Below the pieces are notes generated by a model that saw only the letters and a program-made list of their open reading frames with translations, was not told where the DNA came from and did no database searches. The translations under genes were made by a program, and so were the position numbers. DNA of 64,000 bases from assembly GCA_963847145.1 (NCBI GenBank), contig CAWJYN010000006.1, forward strand, positions 62,001-126,000, written 5' to 3'. Positions 44,814 to 52,522 of the stretch are shown here, in pieces (the first letter of the stretch is position 1; every line of letters begins with the position of its first letter). This DNA comes from JABFRJ01 sp963847145 (GTDB taxonomy: Bacteria; Pseudomonadota; Alphaproteobacteria; Rhizobiales; Hyphomicrobiaceae).

Positions 44814-45053
44814 CCTAACCCTCTCCCCGTGAAGGACGGGGAGAGGGGATTTGCCCGTATTTGTACTCTTGATCATCCATCCACTTGACCATGCAGTGTC
44901 ACGCAATGTGCGGGGATTGATTAAGTCGCTCGTACTAACCCTCTCCCCGTGAAGGACGGGGAGAGGGGATTTGCCCGGGATTGTACTCTTGATCATCCAT
45001 CCACTCGACCATGCAGCGTCGCGTCGCGTGAGGGGATTGATTAGGTCGACATT
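44814..45053. repeat. Two tandem copies of a 120-bp unit
   Basis: The 120 bases from about 44814 are repeated with the same period from about 44934. The two copies are estimated by eye to be about 90% identical. Each starts with a hairpin CCTCTCCCCGT-GAAGG-ACGGGGAGAGG and continues with a shared unique part (TTGTACTCTTGATCATCCAT, then GGGGATTGATTA). The first copy is preceded by GGCCGCCCCTCACCC, the same edge as the repeat at 45567. Non-coding. Confidence 0.9.
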
Positions 45054-45079
45054 TACTGTTGCAATCGAAAAGCGAAGAA

Positions 45080-45615
45080 GTCCCCTCTCCCTGCTCGCGC
45101 GTTTCAGCGCGAACGGGGAGAGGGTTAGGGTGAGGGGCGGCGACAGACGCCGATGCTGCAAAAGTGGAGTGATCGTGTGCGGCGCGCTCAGCCTTGGCGC
45201 ACAAATCGCGCGCGTGCGCTTAGAGCGAATGCGACGAGCGCCGAGGATTTGATTTGGTCCAAATTGCGAAACAGGCAATTGGGCGGGCTTAAGTTCGTTC
45301 GCCAAGCGCCGATTGGCGCGTTCTACGTCGACTTCCTGTGCCGTGCACACAAGATTGTCGTGGAGATTGATGGCGCAACGCACGGCACCATTGACGAACT
45401 CCAACGTGATCGCGCGCGCGCGGCCTATCTTATGCGCAATGGCTTTTGCATATTTCGCGCGCACAACGATGACGTCTTCAATAACCTCGATGGCGTGCTG
45501 GATCACCTGTTGGCGATGATCGAGAAGAGATCGATTTGATCCCAAATGCGTTGCCTGTCTATCGCGGCCGCCCCTCACCCTAACCCTCTCCCCGTGAAGG
45601 ACGGGGAGAGGGGAC
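45080..45615. mobile_element. DUF559 cassette bounded by inverted hairpin repeats
   Basis: The left repeat 45080-45141 and right repeat 45567-45615 are in opposite orientation. Outer ends are GTCCCCTCTCCC and GGGAGAGGGGAC, and inner ends share GCCGCCCCTCACCCTAACC. Each is itself a stem-loop. The only gene between them is the DUF559 gene, 12 bases from the left repeat and 27 from the right. No target-site duplication is obvious. The unit sits between two genes that normally form one operon. Confidence 0.65.
45153..45539 (+). CDS. DUF559 domain protein, Vsr-like PD-(D/E)XK endonuclease fold
   Basis: This 128-residue protein belongs to the DUF559 family, related to very-short-patch-repair endonucleases. 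The putative catalytic set is visible: Glu31 in ATSAEDLIWSKLR, Asp60 in FYVDFLC, and Glu71-x-Asp73 in KIVVEIDGATHG. The C-terminal NGFCIFRAHNDDVFNNLDGVL closes the fold. Length is typical. It has no visible ribosome site and is flanked by inverted copies of a hairpin repeat. It lies on the opposite strand to the efflux genes around it. A role in DNA nicking linked to the flanking repeats is inference. Confidence 0.88.
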   Translation: MLQKWSDRVRRAQPWRTNRARALRANATSAEDLIWSKLRNRQLGGLKFVRQAPIGAFYVDFLCRAHKIVVEIDGATHGTIDELQRDRARAAYLMRNGFCIFRAHNDDVFNNLDGVLDHLLAMIEKRSI

Positions 45616-45646
45616 TCCATCGCGTTTGTTGGCTCGTGCATCGCTT

Positions 45647-48600
45647 TTACTCCGCGGCTTGGCGCGTGACGCGCGCGGTGGCGGGAGTGGCTATGGGCAG
45701 TGCGTTGTTGGTCGTGCCCATCAGGCGGGCGCGGAGGCGTTCCATGGCGAGGTAGATGACGGGGGTGGTGTAGAGGGTGAGCAGCTGGGAGAGCAGCAGG
45801 CCGCCAATGATGGTGACGCCAAGGGGATAGCGGAGTTCGGCGCCGGTGCCGTTTTCGAGCGCGAGCGGGAGCGCGCCGAACAGAGCGGCGAGTGTGGTCA
45901 TCATGATGGGACGGAAGCGGAGTTGGGCGGCTTCCAGAATGGATTGCTCGGGTGTGAGGCCACGCGTGCGCTCAGCTTCCAGCGCAAAGTCGATCATCAT
46001 GATCGCGTTCTTTTTGACGATGCCCATCAGCAGCACGATACCGATGAGGGCGACGAGCGAGAGATCGATGCGGCAGATCATCAGCGCGAGGACTGCGCCA
46101 ATGCCGGCAGAGGGGAGCGTGGTGAGGATGGTGAAGGGGTGGATGAAGCTTTCGTAGAGCACGCCGAGGACAATGTAGATGGTGACGATGGCGGCAAGGA
46201 TGAGCCACGGCTGGCTAGCGAGAGACTTGGAGAATTCGGCGGCATCGCCGGAGTAGGTGCCGATGATGAGGCCGGGGATCTGCAGCGCTTTCTCGGCGGC
46301 GTCGATGGCTTGGACTGCGTCACCAAGCGACGCGCCGGGAGCCAGATTAAAGCTGAGCGTGGCCGACGGGAACTGTTCCTGGTGATTGTTGGTTAGTGGG
46401 GCCTGCGTGCGTTCGATTTTAGCAAGAGATGAGAGCGGCACCTGAGCGCCAGTGACGGAGGGCACGTAGAGGCGACCGAGAGCAGCGGGGTCGGACTGGT
46501 ATTGCGGCATGGCTTCGAGCACGACGCGATATTGGTTGGACTGAGCGTAGATGGTCGAGATCTGGCGCTGACCGAAGGCGTCGTTGAGGGCGTCGTTGAG
46601 TGCGGCCATGGAGACGCCGAGGCGGCCGGCGGTGTCGCGGTCGAGGCGGACGAAGGCACGGAGGCCGCCCTCCTGGGTGTCGATGGTGAGATTGCGGAGA
46701 ATGGGCGACGTAGCAAGTGCGACGCGCAGCTGCTCGGCCCATTTGTTGACTTCGGCACCGTCGGAGCCAGTGAGGGTGAACTGGTACTGGGCGCGGGTCT
46801 GGCGCGTGGAAATCTGCACTTCTTGGACCGACTGGAAGAACAACGTGACGCCAGGGATCTGGGCGCTGGCGGATTCGAGGCGGTTGATGATGTCGTTGGC
46901 AAGACTGGTGCGCTTGCCGCGCGGCCGCAGGGTGATCTTGAGCGAGCCGGCATTGGGGGTGGCGTTGAGCGACGACACGCCGATGACGGAGACGACGCCG
47001 GCGACGTCAGGGTCTTTGCGGATCTCGGTGGCGACGAGGCCTTGCAGACGCGTCATCTCGTCGAAGGACACTTCGGGACCAGCCTGGAGCACGGCGGTGA
47101 CGAGACCCGTGTCCTGCTGGGGAAGGAAGCCCTTGGGGACGATGACGTAGAGGAAAATCGTCAGCAGCAAAGTGCCAAACGTGACCAGTAGCGTGGTGCG
47201 CTGATAGCGCAGCACGACGTGCAGCGTGCGCATGTAGAAATCGACGGTGGCGTCGGTGGCGCGGGCGAAAAAGCCGGGCGTGGGGTTGGCGCCGTGGGCG
47301 TGTGTGACGCGTTTCAACAGCATGGCGCACATCATTGGCGTGAGCGTGAGCGAGACGACGGCTGAGACGATGACGGCGATGGTGAGGGTGAGTGCGAATT
47401 CGCGGAACATGCGGCCGACGAGGCCGGTCATGAATAGAAGCGGGATGAAGACGGCGATAAGGGACAGCGTGAGCGAGATGACTGTGAAGCCGATTTCGCG
47501 TGCGCCTTTGAGAGCGGCTTCGAGCGGGCCGTCGCCATCTTCGAGATGGCGGACGACGTTCTCGATCATGACAATCGCGTCGTCGACCACGAAACCGGTG
47601 CCGATGGTGAGCGCCATGAGGGAGAGGTTGTCGAGGCTGAAGCCGCACATCCACATGACGCCAAAGGTGGCGATGAGGGAGACGGGCAGCGCGACGCCGG
47701 CAATGATGGTGGCGCGGACCGAGCGGAGAAAGGCGAGCACGACGAGGACGACGAGGATGGTGGCGAGGACGAGCGAGAACTGCACGTCGCGGACCGAGGC
47801 GCGGATGGTGTCGGTGCGGTCGTGGACGACTTCGAGTTTGACGCCGGCGGGCATGCCGCGCGCGAGCTTGGGCAGCTCGGCCTTGAGGCGGTCGACGGTC
47901 TCGATGACGTTGGCACCAGGTTGGCGCTGGACGTTGACGATGACCGCGGGGACGCCTTGGTACCAGCCGCCGACTTTGGTGTTCTCCAGGCCGTCGACTA
48001 CTTGGGCGACATCGGCAAGGACAATGGGCGCGCCGTTCCGATAGGCGACAATGATCGACTTGTAGCTGTCGGCGCTGGTGATCTGGTCGTTGGCGGCGAT
48101 GGTGTAGGACTGGGCGGGGCCGTCGAGGGAGCCTTTGGGGCCGGAGACGTTGGCGGCGATGACGGCAGTGCGCACGTCGGTCATCGACAGGCCGTAGGAC
48201 GACAGGCGCGCGAGATCGGCCTGGATGCGGATCGCGGGTTTGATGCCGCCTTCGACGGAGACGTGACCGACGCCGGAGACAGAGGCGAGGCGCTGGGAAA
48301 TCAGTGTGTCGGCGAGATCAGAGAGCTGGCGCTGGGAGAGCGTTGCGGAGGTGAGCGCGAGGGTGACGATGGCGGTGTCGGCGGGGTTCACCTTGGCGTA
48401 GAGCGGCGGATAAGGGAGGGTGCGTGGGAGCGTGGAGCCAGCGGCGGTGATGGCGGCTTGCACATCTTGCGCGGCGGCGTCGATGTCGCGATCAAGTGAA
48501 AACTGCAAGGTGATCTGGCTGATGCCGTAGGATGACGACGAGGTCATCGTCGTCAGCGCCGGGATCTGGCCGAACTGGCGCTCAAGCGGCGCGGTGACGA

Positions 48601-48871
48601 GGTTCGACATGGTGTCCGGGTTTGCACCGGGCAGCTGGGTGGTGACCTGGATCGTGGGGAAGTCGACTTGGGGGAGCGATGAGACAGGCAGCCACAGATA
48701 GCCGAGCCAGCCCGCAAGGACACATGCAAGAGCGAGCAACGACGTCGCGACGGGACGCCGGATGAAGGGCTCAGAGACGCTGAGACCGGTGCCGTGGTTG
48801 GAGATGTCGAGATCGGCGGGGTGGATATCGGCGAGAGGATCGCCGCCGGGGGGGCGCGGCGCTGAGCTCAT
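45647..48871 (-). CDS. mdtB: RND multidrug efflux permease (MdtB-like)
   Basis: The 1074-residue RND antiporter has a hydrophilic 30-residue N-terminal addition before FIRRPVATSLLALACVLAG. The proton-relay segment GFVVDDAIVMIENVVRH and the usual duplicated porter architecture are present. Its start overlaps the stop of the membrane fusion protein gene by four bases (ATGA). Two RND genes after one MFP gene define the MdtABC/MuxABC type. The outer-membrane TolC partner is not in the window. Confidence 0.93.
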   Translation of the reverse strand: MSSAPRPPGGDPLADIHPADLDISNHGTGLSVSEPFIRRPVATSLLALACVLAGWLGYLWLPVSSLPQVDFPTIQVTTQLPGANPDTMSNLVTAPLERQFGQIPALTTMTSSSSYGISQITLQFSLDRDIDAAAQDVQAAITAAGSTLPRTLPYPPLYAKVNPADTAIVTLALTSATLSQRQLSDLADTLISQRLASVSGVGHVSVEGGIKPAIRIQADLARLSSYGLSMTDVRTAVIAANVSGPKGSLDGPAQSYTIAANDQITSADSYKSIIVAYRNGAPIVLADVAQVVDGLENTKVGGWYQGVPAVIVNVQRQPGANVIETVDRLKAELPKLARGMPAGVKLEVVHDRTDTIRASVRDVQFSLVLATILVVLVVLAFLRSVRATIIAGVALPVSLIATFGVMWMCGFSLDNLSLMALTIGTGFVVDDAIVMIENVVRHLEDGDGPLEAALKGAREIGFTVISLTLSLIAVFIPLLFMTGLVGRMFREFALTLTIAVIVSAVVSLTLTPMMCAMLLKRVTHAHGANPTPGFFARATDATVDFYMRTLHVVLRYQRTTLLVTFGTLLLTIFLYVIVPKGFLPQQDTGLVTAVLQAGPEVSFDEMTRLQGLVATEIRKDPDVAGVVSVIGVSSLNATPNAGSLKITLRPRGKRTSLANDIINRLESASAQIPGVTLFFQSVQEVQISTRQTRAQYQFTLTGSDGAEVNKWAEQLRVALATSPILRNLTIDTQEGGLRAFVRLDRDTAGRLGVSMAALNDALNDAFGQRQISTIYAQSNQYRVVLEAMPQYQSDPAALGRLYVPSVTGAQVPLSSLAKIERTQAPLTNNHQEQFPSATLSFNLAPGASLGDAVQAIDAAEKALQIPGLIIGTYSGDAAEFSKSLASQPWLILAAIVTIYIVLGVLYESFIHPFTILTTLPSAGIGAVLALMICRIDLSLVALIGIVLLMGIVKKNAIMMIDFALEAERTRGLTPEQSILEAAQLRFRPIMMTTLAALFGALPLALENGTGAELRYPLGVTIIGGLLLSQLLTLYTTPVIYLAMERLRARLMGTTNNALPIATPATARVTRQAAE

Positions 48872-50199
48872 GGGGTGGCGCTCTTGGGCGTGCCAGCGGG
48901 TGCCTCGGCGCTTGACGGGGGGGCACCGTCACGGCGGCGTTTGCCTTCACCTTTGCCTTCGCCGCGCTTGGCGGCAGTGGCGGGGTCGGGTGATGGCGAT
49001 GCGGCTGATGGTGCTGTGACGCCGCCTGGACCCGCGGGGGCGGCGCTTGGCGCCACGTAGACTTTGCCGCCGTCTTGCAAGCGGGCGAAGCCGGTGGTGA
49101 CGACGCGGTCGCCGGGCGTGACGCCGGTGAGGATGACGGACACAGCGTCGGTCTGCATGCCGGTCGTGACGACGCGCTGGGCCACCGTGTTGTCAGGCTT
49201 GACGACGAAAACGTAGATGCCGGTGGGGCCGCGTTGCACGGCAGGTGTGGGGACGACGACGACCTGCTTCTGAGTGTCGACGAGGACGCGCAGGTTAACG
49301 AACTGGCCGGGCCAAAGCTGAAGCTTGGCGTTGGGGAATTCGGCCTTGAGTTTGATGGTGCCGGTGGTCTGGTCGACCTGATTGTCGACGACCTTGAGCA
49401 CGCCGGTGTCGAGGACGAGCTTGTTGTCACCGTCGACGGCTTCGGCAGTGATGGCACCGGTGGCCATGGCGCGGGCGATTTGCGGCAGCTGTTGCTGGGG
49501 CAGGGTGAAGACGGCGGTGATGGGCTGCAGCTGTGTCAGCACGACGATACCGGCTTGGTCGGACGTGCGGACGACGTTGCCTTCGTCAACCAAGCGAATG
49601 CCCGTGCGGCCGCCAATGGGCGCGATGACCTTGGTGTAGTCGAGCACGGTTTTGGCGCTGGTGACGGCGGCGGCGTCGGCTGCGACCTGGGCTTTGAGCT
49701 GACGGACCAAGGCTTCTTGGGTGTCGATGACTTTCTGCGAGATGACGCCGGCGGACACTTTACCATAGCGCTCGCTATCGCGGACGGCGTTGCCGAGCAG
49801 GGTCTCGTTGACGAGTTTTTTGGCGACGGCCTGATCGTAAGAGGCCTGATAGGGGGCGGCGTCGATCTCGGCGAGAATGTCGCCTTTCTTGACGAACTCG
49901 CCCTCGGTGAAATTGAATTTAAGGATCTTGCCTTCGACGAGCGATTTGACCGTGACGGTGTTGAGCGCCTTCACGGTGCCGACGCCTTCGAGCAGGACGG
50001 GAAGATCGGCGAGCTTGGCTTCGCCGACGAGGACGGGGGTAGGGAATTCGCCGCCAGCAGCACCGGCGCCACCACCGCGTTTGCCGAAGCCGCCAGCCAA
50101 GCCCTTCAGGGGGGCCTCCTTATTGGACGCATAGACCACCACGCCGATGGCCGAAAGGGCCAGAAGCGTACCGATCAGGCGTTTGAAGAGGGTGTTCAC
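48868..50199 (-). CDS. mdtA: RND efflux membrane fusion protein (MdtA-like)
   Basis: This 443-residue periplasmic adaptor starts at a GTG (50199) with an N-terminal hydrophobic anchor (LIGTLLALSAIGVVVYAS). It has the lipoyl half-motif GTVKALNTVTVKSLVEGKI, a coiled-coil hairpin, the second lipoyl half KVIAPIGGRTGIRLVDEGN and a beta-barrel domain. The C-terminal 50 residues are low complexity (Pro/Ala/Ser, then KRGEGKGEGKRRR). It links the RND pair to an outer-membrane channel and is the first gene of the mdtABC-type operon. Confidence 0.93.
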   Translation of the reverse strand: MNTLFKRLIGTLLALSAIGVVVYASNKEAPLKGLAGGFGKRGGGAGAAGGEFPTPVLVGEAKLADLPVLLEGVGTVKALNTVTVKSLVEGKILKFNFTEGEFVKKGDILAEIDAAPYQASYDQAVAKKLVNETLLGNAVRDSERYGKVSAGVISQKVIDTQEALVRQLKAQVAADAAAVTSAKTVLDYTKVIAPIGGRTGIRLVDEGNVVRTSDQAGIVVLTQLQPITAVFTLPQQQLPQIARAMATGAITAEAVDGDNKLVLDTGVLKVVDNQVDQTTGTIKLKAEFPNAKLQLWPGQFVNLRVLVDTQKQVVVVPTPAVQRGPTGIYVFVVKPDNTVAQRVVTTGMQTDAVSVILTGVTPGDRVVTTGFARLQDGGKVYVAPSAAPAGPGGVTAPSAASPSPDPATAAKRGEGKGEGKRRRDGAPPSSAEAPAGTPKSATP

Positions 50200-50753
50200 A
50201 GGGTCGGGCCTTTCGGGCGCGCGGGGGGTGTCGTCCGGTATGGCAGGCTGGCGGTTTTTGACGGTCTGGGCAATGGTTGCGTCTTACAGTGGCGGCTGCC
50301 GATGGGTGGCGCCGGGTCTCACTGTTAAGAACGCTGCCCTGTCTCGTCTCCGTCGGGTGCCTAAAGAATACCTCAATTGCGGCCGGGGGAGGACGCAGTC
50401 GTTGAATATAGCGCGAAACGTATTGAGATTGCAATCTTTGATGGGTGGAATGGTAAATTTCGGGCAGGTGGCGGCGCTCGGGGTTTACTGCGCCTGCGGT
50501 TGTCGGCACTCGGCAAGAAGATCGGCTTTTGTCGAAACGCGCTAACGTCGCATCGTCGTCACCTTGCCACTGACAGATGTTTCGTGATGGCTTGTCGTGG
50601 ATGGCCGACTTCGCGGCCAAGACGAAACGAGCGGATCCTTTGCGCGCCGAAGAGCGCGCAAAGGATCCGGTGGGGTGCGCGACCAACACGGCAATTGCCC
50701 ATGGTGGAATTGCGCTCCTCGCAATGTGCCCGGATAAGGACGAGATATCGCCG
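50200..50753. other. Divergent regulatory region between mdtA and paaB
   Basis: About 550 bases without a convincing gene. paaA, normally upstream of paaB, is not here in any frame I could read. The region should hold the mdtA and paaB promoters. Its only clear structure is the 16-bp hairpin at 50632-50669. Confidence 0.55.
50632..50669. repeat. Perfect 16-bp hairpin upstream of paaB
   Basis: CGGATCCTTTGCGCGC (50632-50647) and GCGCGCAAAGGATCCG (50654-50669) pair perfectly around a six-base loop CGAAGA. It ends 84 bases before the paaB start. There is no T-run, so it is not a simple terminator; an operator, processing site or dispersed repeat is possible. Confidence 0.85.
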
Positions 50754-51041
50754 ATGACTGAAGCTGCGATGCCGATCTGGGAAGTGTTTATTCGGAGCCG
50801 TTCGGGGTTGCCGCACAAGCATTGTGGGTCTGTGCATGCGCCGGACGCGACGATGGCTTTGCAGGCGGCACGGGATGTTTATACGCGGCGCGGGGAGAGC
50901 GTGTCGTTATGGGTGGTTCCATCGTCGGCGATTATTGCATCGGATCCGGGTGACAAGGACGCGATGTTTGAACCGACAGGGAGCAAGATCTACCGGCATC
51001 CGACGTTTTATGACGTGCCGGATGAGGTGGGGCATATGTGA
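50754..51041 (+). CDS. paaB: 1,2-phenylacetyl-CoA epoxidase subunit PaaB
   Basis: The 95-residue protein has the PaaB pattern WEVFIRSRSGLPHKHCGSVH, AARDVYTRRGE and SLWVVPSSAI. PaaB is a small non-catalytic subunit that bridges PaaAC modules and probably the PaaE reductase in the epoxidase. The ATG at 50754 gives MTEAAMPIWEVF; a second ATG at 50769 is also plausible. paaC follows after 120 bases filled with a heptamer repeat. The catalytic subunit gene paaA, usually directly upstream, is absent. Confidence 0.93.
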   Translation: MTEAAMPIWEVFIRSRSGLPHKHCGSVHAPDATMALQAARDVYTRRGESVSLWVVPSSAIIASDPGDKDAMFEPTGSKIYRHPTFYDVPDEVGHM

Positions 51042-51044
51042 GGG

Positions 51045-51140
51045 GGGAATGGGGAATGGGCATTAGGCAATGGGCAATGGGCGATAGGGGGGTGGCAGCG
51101 ATTGGCAATTCTGTTGCCCGCTGCTGATTGCCTTGTTGCC
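51045..51140 (+). repeat. GGCAATG heptamer array with inverted words, paaB-paaC gap
   Basis: Six tandem heptamers (GGGAATG twice, GGCATTA, GGCAATG twice, GGCGATA; 51045-51086) start three bases after the paaB stop. A right arm with GCAATT, TTGCCC and GATTGCC words (about 51100-51140) can pair with them. The paaC ribosome site follows about 10 bases later. Confidence 0.88.
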
Positions 51141-51160
51141 GCTGATACTTCAGGACAAAC

Positions 51161-51916
51161 ATGTTTCACGCACCTCTCTTCGATCTGACGCTCGCACTTG
51201 CGGATGACGCACTCGTGCTGGGGCATCGGCTGTCAGAGTGGTCCGGCACAGCGCCGATGCTGGAAGAAGACATTGCGCTGTCGAACCTCGGGCTCGATCT
51301 GATCGGGCAGGCGCGCTTGTTTTATGGCTATGCCGGCGAAGTCGAAGGCAAAGGGCGCAGCGAGGATGATCTCGCCTATTTCCGCGATGCTGCGGGCTAT
51401 CGCAATTTGCTGATTGTGGAACTGGAGATCGGCGATTTCGCGCACACGATGGCGCGGCAGTTTTTGTATGCGGCGTTTGTGCATCCGTATTTCCAGGCGT
51501 TGGCACAATCGAAGGACGCGCGGCTGGCGGAGATCGCGGCGAAGGCGGTCAAGGAAATGGCCTATCATCTCAGACATACGTCCGAGTGGATGATCCGGCT
51601 TGGTGACGGCACGGCAGAGAGCAAGCGGCGCGTCACGGATGCGCTTGAGGAGTTGTGGGGCTATACGGGCGAGATGTTCGAGATGAGCGAGGGCGAGCGG
51701 GCGCTGGCCGGCGAAGGGATCGTGCCAAACCGGGCGACGCTGGTTGCGGCCTGGACTGCAACGGTTGATGCGGTATTGCGCGAGGCAACGCTGGTGCGGC
51801 CGAAGGATCGCGGGATGCAGAGTGGTGGGCGTGCTGGACGGCACACTGAGATGCTCGATCATCTGCTGGCAGAGATGCAAGTGCTGGCGCGGCAGCATCC
51901 GGGGGCGGTGTGGTAG
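51161..51916 (+). CDS. paaC: 1,2-phenylacetyl-CoA epoxidase subunit PaaC
   Basis: This 251-residue ferritin-like structural subunit pairs with catalytic PaaA. Family blocks include LADDALVLGHRLSEWSG, EEDIALSNLGLDLIGQAR and EMAYHLRHTSEWMIRLGDGT. It has the expected length. The ATG follows AGGA by about six bases. It belongs to the paaBCDE operon. Confidence 0.95.
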   Translation: MFHAPLFDLTLALADDALVLGHRLSEWSGTAPMLEEDIALSNLGLDLIGQARLFYGYAGEVEGKGRSEDDLAYFRDAAGYRNLLIVELEIGDFAHTMARQFLYAAFVHPYFQALAQSKDARLAEIAAKAVKEMAYHLRHTSEWMIRLGDGTAESKRRVTDALEELWGYTGEMFEMSEGERALAGEGIVPNRATLVAAWTATVDAVLREATLVRPKDRGMQSGGRAGRHTEMLDHLLAEMQVLARQHPGAVW

Positions 51917-51953
51917 ATGGTTGAACAGTCGGCCGCGGGCTTAGCGCGTTGTC

Positions 51954-51981
51954 GTGGGTTCCGGCCTTCGCCGGGATGACG
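51954..51981. repeat. Short palindromic repeat, paaC-paaD gap
   Basis: GTGGGTTCCGGCCTTCGCCG runs into GGATGACG. This is the half-unit of the GTCATCC...GGAACCCAC family with a CCGGC/GCCGG stem, related to the arms of the large repeat at 3164-3289. Confidence 0.7.
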
Positions 51982-51992
51982 AAAGAGAGTGA

Positions 51993-52520
51993 GTGTGGCG
52001 GGTGACGACTGAAACGGCGATAGTCGTTGGAATGACGGGCGACGCAGAGGTGCGGCGGGCGTGGGGTATTGCGGCGGCGGTGCTGGATCCGGAAGTGCCG
52101 GTGATTACGCTGGAAGAACTCGGTGTGTTGCGTGGGGTTGGGCGGCGGGATGGCCGTGTGGTCGTGACGCTGACGCCGACGTATACGGGGTGTCCGGCGA
52201 CGGCGGCGATCCAGTTGGCGGTGGAAGTGGCGTTGTTGGATGCTGGCGTGCACGGCGCGCGGGTTGAGACGGTGCTGTCGCCGGCATGGACCACGGACGA
52301 CATCACAGAGGCGGGCCGCGAAAAGTTGCGGGCCTATGGCATTGCGCCGCCGAACAAAACTGTGCCGGGTGCGTTGTTCGACGATGGTGTTGTGGCGTGC
52401 CCAATGTGCGGATCGATGCAGACGGTGAAGGTTTCTGAGTTCGGATCGACGGCGTGCAAGGCGCAGTGGCGCTGTAAGAGCTGCCGCGAGCCATTCGATT
52501 ATTTCAAATGTCACCGGTGA
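51993..52520 (+). CDS. paaD: Phenylacetyl-CoA epoxidase maturation factor PaaD
   Basis: The protein (up to 175 residues) has the DUF59/MIP18-like N-terminal domain with VLDPEVPVITLEELGVLRGV and TPTYTGCPAT. A C-terminal zinc-ribbon-like part has CPMCGS and CKAQWRCKSCREPF. PaaD is linked to Fe-S maturation for the PaaE reductase. The start is uncertain: GTG at 51993, GTG at 52002 and ATG at 52032 are all in frame. paaE follows within a few bases. Confidence 0.92.
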   Translation: MWRVTTETAIVVGMTGDAEVRRAWGIAAAVLDPEVPVITLEELGVLRGVGRRDGRVVVTLTPTYTGCPATAAIQLAVEVALLDAGVHGARVETVLSPAWTTDDITEAGREKLRAYGIAPPNKTVPGALFDDGVVACPMCGSMQTVKVSEFGSTACKAQWRCKSCREPFDYFKCHR

Positions 52521-52522
52521 CG

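Noticed and set aside
44814..45053. Insertion sequence at the tandem 120-bp units
   Set aside because: No transposase gene, terminal inverted repeats of a known IS family or target duplication could be seen.
41671..48499. Long plus-strand frames opposite the two RND genes, Asp/Glu/Gly-rich
   Set aside because: They mirror the transmembrane-rich RND proteins on the other strand and have no recognisable domain.
50200..50753. Remnant of paaA upstream of paaB
   Set aside because: No frame in either strand reads like the PaaA ferritin-like domain or its iron-ligand motifs.
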